This document shows, in pieces, positions 45,897 through 57,704 of a stretch of DNA of 64,000 nt; the first letter of the stretch is position 1, and each line of letters opens with the position of its first letter. The translations under genes and the position numbers were made by a program. The notes under the pieces are model-generated. The model had not been told where the DNA came from. It saw only the letters and a program-made list of their open reading frames with translations, and searched no databases. Source of the stretch: Lolium rigidum (Eukaryota; Streptophyta; Magnoliopsida; Poales; Poaceae); contig NC_061514.1 of assembly GCF_022539505.1 (NCBI RefSeq), forward strand, positions 343,340,644 to 343,404,643, written 5' to 3'.

Positions 45897-46971
45897 TGTT
45901 GACACTCGTTTTGGGCCGATAGCTAATCAAGGATAGAATCCCGCCGTGACATATGAAAATAGATGAGGCGCAATTGGAAAGATTCCATCGGTGAGTTTTT
46001 ATTGCTCATTGAGAATACATCATGTCCACCATGTCAATTTTTGCCATGATCCGGCTTGATAGCCGATTATGCTAACACTCAGAGGTAACCTTGAGGATCA
46101 AGATACGAAGGCTTTCACTAAAGCTCATTTAAGATGACCTCAAATGAAGAAGTGATAGAAACGAAAGTTGTGCGTCCCGTCGAAACAAACATCTTTGTTT
46201 TTTGGGTCATCATGATCCGAGATAGTATGTGACCCGTGGAACGAACGCAATATATCAGACACGAAAGACTCCGATGTCTGGTCCGAAGCGTAAGGAGAAT
46301 CATTCAAATACGAATCTGCGAACTGGACGAACAGTTTTATGTTTAGACAATTTTTAGAGGTCAAGATCAACTCGGATGAAGAAGTGGTCAACATGAAAGT
46401 TCTTCTCTTTTTCGAGGCGAATAACTTTGCTGTTTACATAACTTTGATCCAAGGTCGTTTACTGCTTCAAAAAGGACCCGCAAGATACATATATGTTTTT
46501 GAGCGAAATATTTTGGAAAGTTCGGACCAAACTGTTCGAGTTGGACCCAAACTAGAGTTTTGGACGTGAATCCAACCTATTTCTTCCATGCAAAGTCCAG
46601 CCGCTCCTTATATACTTGAGGGGTGTAGGCCGATTGAAACAACACCAATCGAACAAACACATCTACTACTTTTTCGTGTTCATCTACCTTTATCTCTCTC
46701 CCCTTGTATCTTTCTTCTCGTTCTTCGTTGTTCTTCAGGATTGGAGGTTGCTAATCCACGAGGTCCTAGGGGCGGTCAGGCCGACCTAGGGGACCCCATA
46801 GCCGCCGCAAGCCCTGACGGGGTCCCTCCCGGGCGAGCAGGGTTTCGGGTCTACAAAAGTGCTCGCTGGACTGTCTTGCGTATCGCGCTTCCGGCGAGCC
46901 TCCCTCGGCGCGTGCTGCCGCGCATCGCGCTCGGCGTCGAGGGTACACGGCGACGTGTTCGTGTACGAACA
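45897..46971 (+). repeat. 3' LTR of element F
   Basis: 1075 bases, close match to 40421-41496. Preceded by the polypurine tract and followed by CATAC. Confidence 0.85.
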
Positions 46972-47813
46972 CATACCAAAGGCAACACCTTGTGAGCATC
47001 ATGTGGATACTAGCACTACTACTCAAAATGATATATTGCCATGTGCTAGTCCTAGTAATTCATCCGCTCATAGTATTGCTAATTCTTGTGATGAATTATC
47101 TTCCTTGTCTTGTTGCTCCAACAATGAAGGTTCTATTTTCTCTAGTACTTGTGTTGTTACTAACCATGTAGAGGAAATCAAAGAGCTCAAGGCCCAAGTC
47201 ACTTCTTTGAAGAACGACTTGGTAAAGAGTCATGAAGGGAAATGGAAACTTTACACGATGTTGAGTGTGCAACAATCCCCCAATGACAAGAGTGGACTTG
47301 GATTCAAATCCAACAACAAGAACAAGTCCAAGAACAACAACAAGAAGAAGGGCCAAGTACAAGTCAAAGACCCGGCCAAGATTGTTTACTTCAAGTGCAA
47401 TATTGAAGGGCACCATGTTAGATCTTGCCCTTTAAAGAAGACGCAAAAAAGAGAAACGGCCTCATGCTCAAACTCATATTCAACCTCAAGTTGAAGAAAT
47501 GCCACTTTCCAAGAAGAATCGAGCCAACACTCTCATTGTGGGGAAATCTGGTGAGAAGAAGGAGAAGAGAAGAATGTGCTACATATGTCGTGAGAAGGGC
47601 CACATCTCCTCCTTGTGCACTATTGGTACCTCATCCAACTCTATCACCAATGATGATGTTTATTCTCTTCGTAAGCATGAGGGTGGCAATGTGTTTGCCA
47701 AATTTGTTGGTGCTCAAAGTGGTATCAAGAAAAGAGCCATTTGGGTTATCAAGCCTACTGTGACTAACCTCTTAGGCCCCAACTTAGTTGGGGACCAACA
47801 ATCCAAAACTTGA
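46972..47813 (+). pseudogene. Copia-like gag, C-terminal part with two zinc knuckles (element G)
   Basis: After element F, gag resumes with a short coiled coil (EEIKELKAQVTSLKNDLVKS), an N/K-rich basic linker, and a zinc knuckle YFKCNIEGHHVRSC (about 47387-47428) in which the first cysteine is tyrosine. A one-base frameshift near 47450-47495 is followed by the second knuckle CYICREKGHISSLC (about 47577-47618), which is a complete CX2CX4HX4C. The frame ends at 47813. Nucleic-acid binding would be its role. No protease or integrase follows. Confidence 0.75.
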
Positions 47814-50800
47814 TCAATAGGTGCTTATTGGAGGGCATTGGGGACTTGGCTACATCATGAAGAATTAAGGGATCTTCATCATTTATATTATCTCAAGCTC
47901 AGTCTGTTGGTTATCTTGGTTCTATCATATATTCAATGTTCCTCCTTGCGGTAACATGTTCTCAACTCATTTATATTGAAAGTTACTCGTCCCTTTGCAT
48001 GTGTTAGTTTTGTTCCTAACATGTGTTTGTATATGTTATGCTTCCTACTTGTTTTTCTTGAGAAATCAAGTCTATGCATGTTGGGTTGCACACCATGTAT
48101 TTATGTTTGTGTTGGAGCCTCTTTGCAACTTGTTGTATCTTATATCGCTCTTATGAGCGATTAATGGACTATCCCATTTTGGGGGAGTGATATTCCTTTG
48201 GGAATTTCACGATCCTAACAATGTGTGTACGTGAGGAATATCACTTAGAATTGATACTGCAAGAATATCTAGTCTCTATGTGGTGTGTCATCTTCATGAG
48301 AAATTCAAATTCTAATGTCCATTAATATCTCTAGTTGGATCTTATTTGCCTCTTATGAAAATAAATTCCTTATCACATTATGGAGGAGTTATAAGCTTTA
48401 TGCATATTACAAGCCTAGAAAATGTGAACATTTGAGGTTGTGTCACATAGAATTGATATTGTAAACTATCTCTCTCCTACGTGGCATGTTTTCTCAAACA
48501 AGTTCCAATTTACTTAAATGGTTTCATTGCTAATATATTTGAGGATCTTATTTGTGAAAGTTTTTCTTGGCATGGTTTTTCACAACATGTCCCTCAATAC
48601 ACTTTTGGGAAACCATGTTCTTCAAGTCATGCTATTAATTGCTTTGCATGTTGGTATGACTAATTGAAGTTATCAAGAAACTCTCTTTGCATGATGATCA
48701 ACTATTATATTTTACCATATGCTTTATTTGTTGTAAATATGATCTTACGTATACTTACAAACTACCATCGGGAAATATTTTCTAGTACCTCTTGTCATAG
48801 GACAATTGGCAATCTATTATGAGGTAGATATTTATTGGTCATATTTATATTGTCTCTTGTGTTTAAATTGCCTTATTCAATGACATGAATTTGTTGTGTT
48901 TTGACTCCCATGTGTCTTCCTTGCATCTTATGGATTTAATTTGTCTATTCAAACTTTCTTAGCATTTTTAGTAGATATAGGTAGCGTGATGATCCTAGTT
49001 TTGTGCATTTTGTATTCTTATGCAAAATCCTAGATAATGCACTAATCTTGAGGGAGCTCTCCTATATTTGCTAGAATGCTTAACATCTCTTGATCATTAT
49101 CAATAATTTGGTTTTGGGAGACAAACCTTTTGTTGTTGGTACTTTGTGCTATCATAAAGAATGTGGAGGGTTTGGTTTATTTGTGGGAACCTTGCTCTCT
49201 TGGGAGTTGTTTATCTCATTCCTTTGTATTTGGGTTTAATTAGCTTCTTACAATGAGATAAGTCTTTGGAGTCAATCTTGCGTTGATTCGATTCTTTGAT
49301 ATAATTTGGACAACCATTGTTTCTTGATTTATTTGGTGTTTCATCCAAATTGTATCTTCCTTTGGTTCTTGAAAGTATTGTGCATGCATATTTAATATAT
49401 GTATATCTTATGGCAAGTGTTACTTTCTTTAATCTAATATATAGGGTAAACTCCATCAAATCCTAATTTGGCTAAGATGTGCATGAAAGTCAATTTTATA
49501 TCTATATGCACATAGTTTTGTGGAGTTTGTCTTATATGTTGTAGTGTATGTAACTACTTTGGACCCAAATAGTTTGGAAACCATTTTGTACTTAATTTGT
49601 TTTTAGGTACATGGAGATACATTGGATGCTTGTCTCACACTTAGGAAGATGTGGTGACTCAATGGTAATTTAAGGCAAGCTAGGATGATCAACGGACTCA
49701 TATCTACTACATCCACATCAATGCTATCTCGGTAACAAATATCTTCTCATGCATATTTTTCTAGCATCCAACCGTGTGGTTGCATCTTGGCATGAATCTC
49801 TTGATTTTCAAATATTATGCTTCTGGCAAAGATTTTAATGAAACCTCTTTATTGCAAATGTGAGTAAATTGAGATGAGCATATATGTTGGGAAGTATATT
49901 AAATCATGCTCATGATTCATCCATCCCAACTATGTCTATCTAGCAATTTTATTGCATATCAATTCCTCAAGCCTCTCACATGTGCGATATCGATGAAAGT
50001 GAAAATTGAGTTATTTCTTTTGTTATCCTTGTTTGCGATATTTGTTGCCTTTCTCAATGCATCCCAATATCTTATATCCCTTGTTGATATTTATGATGTA
50101 TTTTATGTTTTTATGGTTGAATTTCATGAATGTACAATAAGATAAAATTGAGCCTTTGGCCATGCTATTAAGCAAAAAATCTTATTGGTATACTTCATGA
50201 CTTCATCCTGGATATCATGCTATATTTCTTGTGTATCTATTTTGTGTGTGCATGTTTCTTTGTGGATAAACATCTTAGTGATTTTTCCCACTTAGAGAAA
50301 CTTATACACATAAGAGATGATACATCTCCATTTGATATCTCATTTATTTGTTGTGTGTTGATTGGTCATGCTAAGCAACATAATTCATTGAAGACTATGA
50401 TGAAGCTTTTTTCTCATCTTTGTAATGTCTTATAATATGCTTTATCATGCCTTTCACATATCCTCTTGGTCGAGCCTTTTATTATGGTGCATCTTACTTG
50501 TTTCTCAACCATTTGTTTGTTGCAAATGTTAAGCTTAATTTTCTATCTATGATCTATGTCAATTTTTGTGTGTTTTTAAATGGTAATGAGGAAGTGAGGA
50601 TTCCATGTTATGCATATGGTATTCAAATACAACAATCTAATTTATGCATGTACCTTGGGGAGCTTCCTCATTTTATTTAGAGCACAATTTTGTGGTGATC
50701 ATTAGAGTTCAATTCACTTGGTATTTTTTGTTTTGAATGATATTATGGGAGTGATGATTCCATGTTTGTGCACTTTATACTCCAATTCAAATTGTCTAGT

Positions 50801-51352
50801 TTTATGCACAAACCTTGGGGAGCTTTCTCATATTATTTAGAGCAATCTTCTTGATCTTATCATATATCTATCTTTATTTTGGTATCTTCTTTGTGGTTCA
50901 TTTGGTTGCTTCCTTCATTTGTTGAAGCTTCTTGACCTTGTTATCTTTTTTCAATATTTGATGCTCTCTATAGTGTGATTACTTCCGATTATTCATCATT
51001 GGATACGTGCATTTGATTCCACTCAAATTATGAGAAATGCGCACGGTATGGAGGAACGCTCACTATATTGGCCTTCTAGTTTTTTCACCCATTTCGGCAA
51101 TTGGTGCCAATGGGGGGAGTTTGGAGGGTTTAAGGAAATTTGGTTATGTCTTTACTTTGTGTTTAATCATGCGCCTTTCTTGCATTGCATCTTGTTGCTT
51201 TAGTTGAATATTTAGAGAAAACTCCACTACGTTTTGAATGCCAATGTATGCAATGAAATTTAAGTTCATTCACATGTGCATATATTCAACTTGTTTGTTA
51301 CTTAAATCCTTATATAAACCCTCTCAAAGAGATTGTCATCAATTGGGGAGAT
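47814..51352 (+). other. Non-coding AT-rich 3' region of element G
   Basis: About 3.5 kb with no ORF above 90 codons and no pol homology. It contains several diverged repeats of a unit with a GGGGGAG-type start, a description-like AT core and GGGGAGCTTYCTCAT (for example 50590-50690 and 50740-50845; weaker ones near 48180 and 48380). It ends in the polypurine tract CAATTGGGGAGAT before the 3' LTR. It takes the place of pol in this element. Confidence 0.6.
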
Positions 51353-52634
51353 TGAAAGTGCATGGAGCCTACATGTGTGGTTTTGGTAATTAATGACAAT
51401 CCATATGGACTAATATTTGCATTGAGTTATATTTGTAGGAGTTTTCCAGGGGAATGGTTGAACCATATGTTGGCTTCAAGGTTGCAACAATAAGAAATTG
51501 ATGAAGAATATCAAGTGTCAAGTATGTCTTGAAGATAAAGAGTTGTCCATGACAATGCTTGAACCATATGTTGGCTTCAAGGTTGCAATAAGAAGAAATT
51601 TATGAAGAATATCAAGTGGCAAGTATGTCTTGAAGATGAAGTGAGCCCTCAAAGTTAACTTCAAGACATCAACATGATGAAGAATGAAGAAATGAAGCGC
51701 AAGTTCAAGATGAGTCAACTCAAAGAGATCTTATGCTTGAAGCTTGTCATCCATATGGTGATCATGGATATGTGAATATGCACCAAAGAAGAATATCTCC
51801 CATAGTGGAGTATGGGGGAGCAATTCACATGACTTCATCAAGTAAGCACAATCAAGAAAGGTGTTCCATCTTGTTGCGATCAAGACCGTCATCATCGAGC
51901 TCAAGTGGAATGCGCAATATTAAGGTTTTGCTCTTGATAGGGTTTATTTCTCTCTGGTCTCATGGTGTAGTTGGAGAGCGATTTATAGTTTAGTTGCCGT
52001 ACTATCAAGAGGGCTCTCGAGTGAGTAACTCTATCGTATCGTTTGGAGAGAGCTCAAACCTTTGCATCCTTGCATCATCTTTCTTGGTTGTTATTTGTAT
52101 CTTTTCTATGTGGTGATTCAGATCTTGTGGTTATTTCCATAGCAAGCTCTAGTTCATCGAAAACGGATTCCGCATGAATCACTTGTTGCGTTTTTGATAT
52201 TGGAGTTTTTTCTCGGTTTCTCGTATTGAGAAGTTTCACTCTAAAATATATAGAAAAATCTACCCACTCGTTCTTAAGTTTTTCACTCTTTGTGGGGTAG
52301 CTCTTGTCATCCTATTTACAACAAAATTGGTTTCACCTAAATCCAAGTCTCCTATCTCAAGTTGTTGCATTTTCCATAGTGGAAGTTTTATCGGTTTGTC
52401 TTTTTAAATAGTTAAAACCTTTATTCATTTGTTTCTATCCTCCTTTGCTGGACTATGATGTTTCTATGCATATTGTTGTAGAGCTCGTTGTTGTGATTTC
52501 AACGAGCCCAAGATCATCGAAATCGGAATCCGGATGCAAAACTTCTTAAGGTTTTCGTATCGGGTGTTTGGTTAAAAATAGGGAGGCCGGAAATGCCGCC
52601 GGGTGCACCCCGGCACTGACACCCGGGAGCACCA
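51353..52634 (+). repeat. 3' LTR of element G, left part
   Basis: Starts TGAAAGTGCATGGAGCC directly after the polypurine tract. From 52406 it matches 17313 onward. Interrupted at 52635 by a CACTA transposon. A roughly 106-base direct duplication lies inside (51453-51537 and 51559-51640). Confidence 0.75.
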
Positions 52635-53897
52635 CACTAAAAGAAAAGTTCTGATAGACAACGTCTCAAAATCGTCCGCTAAGGGGTATTTTTCGTCGCC
52701 TATGGGCCTAACCCGACGATATGGGTTATGTTGTCGAAACTGCGTCAGGCAAAGTCCTACGACGATTTTTTCGGTCCGTCGCGCTTGGGTGCCCTTCCGC
52801 CACGGAAAATCGGACCGTTGCGAGGTATTTCCGGGAGCCCGTTGACTCGCCGACGTCATGCAAGCCGACACGTGGCGGACGCCGTTAGCGGCGGTTAACG
52901 GTGTTAACCGCTGAAACCCCGTGGTAGATGGTAGGCCCACACGAGGCTCAGCCACGTCTTAAGCCGGCCGGCCCATTAAGTTTGCGGGCCGGGCCAGCCG
53001 ACTTAGTTTGACCGGTCAACTATATAGCTAGGCTGGTCCATTAGTTACGTGGGCCGGGCCTAACCTCTAAGGTTGACTGGGTCAAAACATTAATGGGCCG
53101 GCCCACTAAGCATGTGGGCAGGCCGATGCACTCGTTTGACGGTCAACGGGCAAAGGGCCGGCCCACAAAACATGTGGGACCCACTTTCATGTTATCGGGC
53201 CGGCCCATTTACCAAGTGGGGTCCACCTTAAAGCAAGTGGGCCGGCCCAAGAAGTTATTGGGCCGGCCCAATTAGCACGTGGGTCCCACTTTCCTGCTAA
53301 TCGGGCCGGCCCAATTTAGTGTGTGGGGTCCACATTAGATCAAATGGGCCGGCCCACCAAGCCGATGGGCGGGCCAAAAGCACAGTGGATCCCACTTTCC
53401 GTTAATGGGCCAGCCCATTTAGTATGTGGGGTCCACCATATAGCAAGTGGGCGGCCCAACAAGATAGTGGGCGGGCAAAAAACACGAGTGGGTCCCACTT
53501 TCCGGTTAAAGGGCCGGCCCATTTAGTATGTGGGGTCCACCATATAGCAAGTGGGCCGGCCCAACAAGCTAGTGTGCTTCGGGCCAAAAGCACGGGTGGG
53601 TCTCACTTTCCGGTTAAAGAAGTCGGCCCATTTAGTATGTGGGGTCCACCATATAGCAAGTGGGCCGGCCCAACACGCTAGTGGTCGGGCCAAAACGCGA
53701 GTGGGTCCCACTTTCCTCTTAAAGGGCCGGCCCATTTAGTATGTGGGGTCCATCATGTAGCAAGTGGGCCGGCCCAACAAGACAGTGGGCCGGGCCAAAA
53801 GCACAAGTGGGTCCCACTTTCCTGTTAACGGGCCGGCCCAGTAAGTAAGTGAGCCGGCCCAAAATGAAAGTGGGTCCCACACTACGTTAATGGGCCG
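52635..53897 (+). mobile_element. CACTA transposon, left end, running into the gap
   Basis: Starts CACTAAAAGAAAAG, the terminal inverted repeat form of grass CACTA elements, immediately after element G LTR sequence. A GC-rich region follows, then an array of subterminal repeats built on GGGCCGGCCC. The right end and any transposase are not visible. CCA (52632-52634) may be its 3-base target duplication, which cannot be checked. Confidence 0.8.
53093..53897. repeat. Subterminal repeat array of the CACTA transposon
   Basis: The phrase TTTAGTATGTGGGGTCCA recurs at 53418, 53522, 53631 and 53735 (and with one change at 53315), giving a period of 103-109 bases. Each unit holds two GGGCCGGCCC-type palindromes and one GTGGGTCCCACTTTCC. 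Such arrays are transposase-binding regions in known CACTA elements. Frames crossing the array are not genes. Confidence 0.85.
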
Positions 53898-53997
53898 NNN
53901 NNNNNNNNNNNNNNNNNNNNNNNNNNNNNNNNNNNNNNNNNNNNNNNNNNNNNNNNNNNNNNNNNNNNNNNNNNNNNNNNNNNNNNNNNNNNNNNNN
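53898..53997. other. Assembly gap
   Basis: Exactly 100 N, the conventional placeholder for a gap of unknown size. The sequences on the two sides belong to different elements. Confidence 0.99.
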
Positions 53998-54556
53998 TAT
54001 AAAGAGGTGTTTTAGTAACATGAAAATTTCTACAACCATATTTTCCTCTCTCATAATAATATCCAGTAGCATCATGAGCAAACTCAACAATCTAACTATC
54101 ACATAAAGCATTCTTATCATGAGTCTCATGCATAAAATAATTACTCTCCACATAAGCATTATCAATTTTATTAGTAATAGTGGAAGCAAATTCGACAAAG
54201 TAGCTATCATTATTATTCTCATCATCAAATATAGGAGGCATATTGTAATCATAATCAAATTTATCCTCCATAACAGGCAGTACTAAAAGACTACTATCAT
54301 TATAATTATCATAAATAGGAGGCAAAGTATCATCAAAGTAAATTTTCTCCTCAATGCTTGGGGGACTAAAAAGATCATGAAAACCAGCTTCCCCGAGCTT
54401 AGAACTTTCTATATCATTATCAACAATGGTGTTCAAAGCGTTCATACTAATATTACTACCAGAATGCAAATAAGATTCCATAGGTTTTTTAATTTTCGCA
54501 TCAAACCATCCATGTCTTAAATCAGGAAATAGAATAAGAAGCTCATTGTTGTCCAT
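53998..54556 (-). pseudogene. Unknown protein of D' type, partial and stopped (element H)
   Basis: ATG at 54556 (MDNNELLILFPDLRHGWFDA). The acidic P-P-x-x-D region is as in D' (DDTLPPIYDNYND, MPPIFDDENNND). An in-frame TAG near 54092 replaces the tyrosine of the conserved DSYIVEF; the downstream YYERGKYGC region is readable in the same frame up to about 54000, where the gap begins. This copy keeps the frame through the poly-A run where D' is shifted. Confidence 0.65.
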
Positions 54557-54716
54557 TATGCCAAACTAGTGTAAACAAGAAACAAAAAGATGCAATTGCA
54601 GGATCTAAAGGAAATAGCTTCGAGTACTTACAACTGCGAAAATAGCTTAGTAGCCGAGATTCGGAGTGTGAGTACCTTTTACCTTTCCTCCCTGCAACGG
54701 CGCGCGTAAAATAGCT

Positions 54717-56443
54717 TGATGTCTACGGGTGCTTCTATTCTTGTAGACAGTGTTGGGCCTCCAAGAGCAGAGGTTTGTAGAACAACAGCAAGTTTCCCTT
54801 AAGTGGATCACCCAAGGTTTATCGAACTCAGGGAGGAAGAGGTCAAAGATATCCCTCTCATGCAACCCTGCAACCACAAAGCAAGAAGTCTCTTGTGTCC
54901 CCAACACACCTAATAGGTGCACTAGTTCGGAGAAGAGATAGTGAAATACAGGTGGTATGAATAAGTGCGAGCAGTAGCAACGGCACCAGAAAAGTGCTTT
55001 GCTGTCCAGGACTGGTGTGTGATTGATGGCGGTAATATTGCAGGAAGTAAAGATGCAAGAAAACAAGTAAACAAACAGCGATAGCGTATTTAGGAACAAG
55101 GCCTAGGGATCATACTTTCGCTAGTGGACACTCTCAACATTGATCACATAACAGTAATAAATAGATAGATGCTAGACTCTACACTCTCTTGTTGGATGAT
55201 GAACACCACTAATCGTGTAGGATTACACGAACCCTCAATGCCGGAGTTAACAAGCTCCACAATATTCGATATTCATGTTTAAATAACCTTAGAGTGCATG
55301 ACAGATCAACACAACTAAACCAAGTACTAACATAGCATGCACACTGTCACCTTCACACTACGAAAGGAGGCATAGATCACATCAATACCATCATAGCAAT
55401 AGTTAACTTCATAATCTACGGGAGATCACAATCATAGCCTACGCCAAGTACTACACGATGCACACACTGTCACCATTACACCGTGCAGGAGGAATAAACT
55501 ACTTTAATAACATCACTAGAGTAGCACACAGATAAATTGTGATACAAAACACATTGCAATCGTAAAGGGATATAAATAAGCACTTCACTATGCTCTTCAT
55601 AACAGTGAATAAGTATTCTGTGAAATATAGCCTAAGAGACCCACACGGTGCACACACTCGTCACCTTTACACACGTGGGACAAGGAGTCTCCGGAGATCA
55701 CATAAGTAAAACCCACTTGACTAGCATAATGACATCTAGATTACAAGCATCATCATATGAATCTCAATCATGTAAGGCAGCTCATGAGATTATTGTATTG
55801 AAGCACATAGGAGAGAGATTAACCACATAGCTACCGGTACAGCCCCGAGCCTCGATGGAGAACTACTCCCTCCTCATGGGAGACAAGCAGCGTTGATGAA
55901 GATGGCGGTGGTGTCGATGGAGGAGCCTTCCGGGGCACTTCCCCGTCCCGGCCGCGTGCCGGAACGGAGACTCCTCGTCCCCGCATCTTGGCTTCGCGAT
56001 GGCGGCGGCTCCGGGAAGGTTTCTCGTACCGTGGCTTTTCCCGTATCGAAGTTTTAGGTCAGGGACCTTTTTATAGGCGAAGAGGCGGAGTCGGAGAGAC
56101 GACGAGGCGGTGACACACTAGGGGGGCGCGGCCCCCCCTTGGGCGCGCCGGCCTACTGTCTGGTGGGCCTGTGGCCCCCCTCTGGCGGCTCTCGGGTGTT
56201 CTGGAAGCTTCGTGGAAAAATAGGATGCTGGGCGTTGATTTCGTCCGATTCCGAGAATATTTCCTTACTAGGATTTCTGAAACCAAAAACAGCAGAAAAC
56301 AGGAACTGGCCCTTCGGCATCTCGTCAATAGGTTAGTTCCGGAAAACGCATAAATCTGACATACAATGTGTATAAAACATGTAGATATCATCAATAATGT
56401 GGCATGTAACATAAGAAATTATCGATACGTAGGAGACGTATCA
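54717..56443 (-). repeat. 5' LTR of element H
   Basis: About 1.73 kb, longer than the D' LTR because of diverged extra sequence around 55010-55600. It ends at 56443 with GACGTATCA; AGCTTGCATG of element I follows. Confidence 0.7.
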
Positions 56444-56486
56444 AGCTTGCATGCTTGTTCTAAGTTGTAGAAACTAGTTTTGATGC

Positions 56487-57704
56487 ATGTTTAGTACTCT
56501 AGAAAGTTCCTATAGTAGTTTCCCTCAATTATATGTCACCAAATCAAATTTTATAATGGTTGTTGAAAAATTTCAGAAAATGGAGTGGAATAGTCATCAA
56601 CTAAACCAACAAGAATTGGAGGTGCAACAAGTTATGAGAGTTAACCACGAAGAGGGAGTATACCCCTCTTACTACCCGTGCATTGAATTTATGAGGAGTG
56701 CAGGAATCCTGTGAGATCTTCAAAAACTGATTTCCAATGCAGGGTTGGAAAGTTTTGTTGTTGGTGAACCATACCAATATGCAAAACTGACCATGTCTGT
56801 GGTTCAGGATTTTGAATTCAATTGGTCTCAATCTAACCCCATGGTTCGATACAAAATTTATAATAAAACTGTCAACTTGCCATTCGATGATTTTTGTGCA
56901 GCAATTAGAGTGCCACAATGGGAATCATGCGAGAAGATAAGGGGACTGCCGCAGGAGCTCTTGAGTGTCTACAAGATGATTTGTCATGGAAGAAGCTTCT
57001 CAGAGGATGGTGGTAAAATCAGTAGTATTCAACTCCCAGCTATTCGCTACTTTGCTTATTTCATCACCAAGTGCGTTCTTGCTAGAAAGAATGCAAGTAA
57101 GTTATCTATCCAGGATTTAGCTTTTCTAGCTGCTGCATTACAAGGTGATAGGACTTATAATTTGGGTGCTTTGATAGCCTATAGACTTGCTACTAACCGT
57201 GAGAAGGGCGGAATTTGTGGAGGTCTCATCGCCTCTCGCTTATTAGCTATGCATGGTGTAGAACCTCACCATCTTGATATTCAGCTCTCCATAGAGAAAC
57301 TTGACATAGTCTCCATGATTAAGCATGAATTTGTTTTTGATTTGTCTAATTTGAGTAACCTGTCTTACAAGATAACATTTTACAAGAAAACTTGGAGAAC
57401 AACTAAGAAAACTGAAAAACTAGTAGGATTGCCTGCACCTGTTCGGTTTAACCTTGATTCCAGGAAGGATTGGTCAGTCACAGAAGGTGAACTGAATGCA
57501 TACATAGAGGGAGATGGCCATCATGCAAGAGACGGCACGGAGGAGGCCGAGGAACACCTCGACTCGTCATCCGATGCAGCAAGTTCTTCGCATCAACATG
57601 TTGGGCATGAGGAGCCTTCACCCTTTTCTTCTGCACCAGGACCTTATTATGACTACGCCATGTATGATCCACCGGCGTGGAACCCTGACCCTCGCTGGGG
57701 TTGA
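56487..57704 (+). pseudogene. ATHILA ORF1-type protein in the env position, one in-frame stop
   Basis: The frame begins no later than 56487 and runs to 57704, with a single TGA at 56712-56714. It shows the pattern of plant ATHILA ORF-1 family proteins: YPSYYPCIEFMRSAGI before the stop, then AGLESFVVGEPYQYAKL, a RYKIYNKTVNLPFDDFCAA strand motif, IRYFAYFITKCVLARKNASK, LSIQDLAFLAAALQGDRTYN and GGICGGLIASRLLAMHG. The C-terminal 70 residues are acidic, then S/P/Y-rich. Function in Athila elements is not established; its place between pol and the 3' LTR is that of env-like genes. No clear transmembrane segment is seen. Confidence 0.7.

Larger units (their letters stand above)
40421..46971 (+). mobile_element. 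Element F: complete Gypsy-type LTR retrotransposon lacking most of pol
   Basis: Length 6551 bases, target duplication CATAC (40416-40420, 46972-46976). LTRs 40421-41496 and 45897-46971 (TGTTGACACTCG ... GAACA). Primer site TGGCGACTCCGCTGGGG at 41504-41520. A long gag-type frame occupies 41590-44851, and a degenerate RNase H relic lies at about 45170-45480. There is a polypurine tract (ACAGGGGGGCA) just before 45897. RT and integrase are absent, so it is a deletion derivative. The RNase H end type (HISGHEN...ELAQQASGYRV) points to the Tat side of Gypsy. Confidence 0.85.
17313..52634 (+). mobile_element. Element G: Copia-like LTR retrotransposon without pol, host to five insertions
   Basis: Parts in order: 5' LTR remnant, initiator-Met-type primer site, gag pieces (18691-19087, 32680-33599, 40394-40420, 46972-47813), a non-coding 3' region (47814-51352), a polypurine tract, and the 3' LTR from 51353. 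Insertions A, D, the Harbinger-like element, F and the CACTA element each interrupt it, and the flanks rejoin cleanly at target duplications. No protease, integrase, RT or RNase H is seen anywhere in the pieces, so the family is probably non-autonomous. Copia assignment rests on the gag type, the primer site and the TGAAAGTGCATGGAGCC LTR start. Confidence 0.75.
53998..56443 (-). mobile_element. Element H: 5' half of a D'-type Athila element
   Basis: Internal 53998-54716 and 5' LTR 54717-56443 on the minus strand. The LTR ends TGATGTCTACGGGTGCTTC (plus strand), like D', and starts TGATACGTCTCCTACGTATC. The primer site near 54688-54705 is degenerate (CCCTGCAACGGCGCG). The 3' half is lost in the gap. 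It abuts element I at 56444. Confidence 0.75.

Noticed and set aside
48184..50700. Small ORFs in the AT-rich 3' region of G as host genes
   Set aside because: All are under 85 codons with no recognisable domain or splice structure, and lie between the gag and 3' LTR of the same element.
53093..53739. ORFs spelling repeated GRPTKHVGRP and WAGPTR-like peptides
   Set aside because: They are translations of the CACTA subterminal repeat array and occur equally on both strands.
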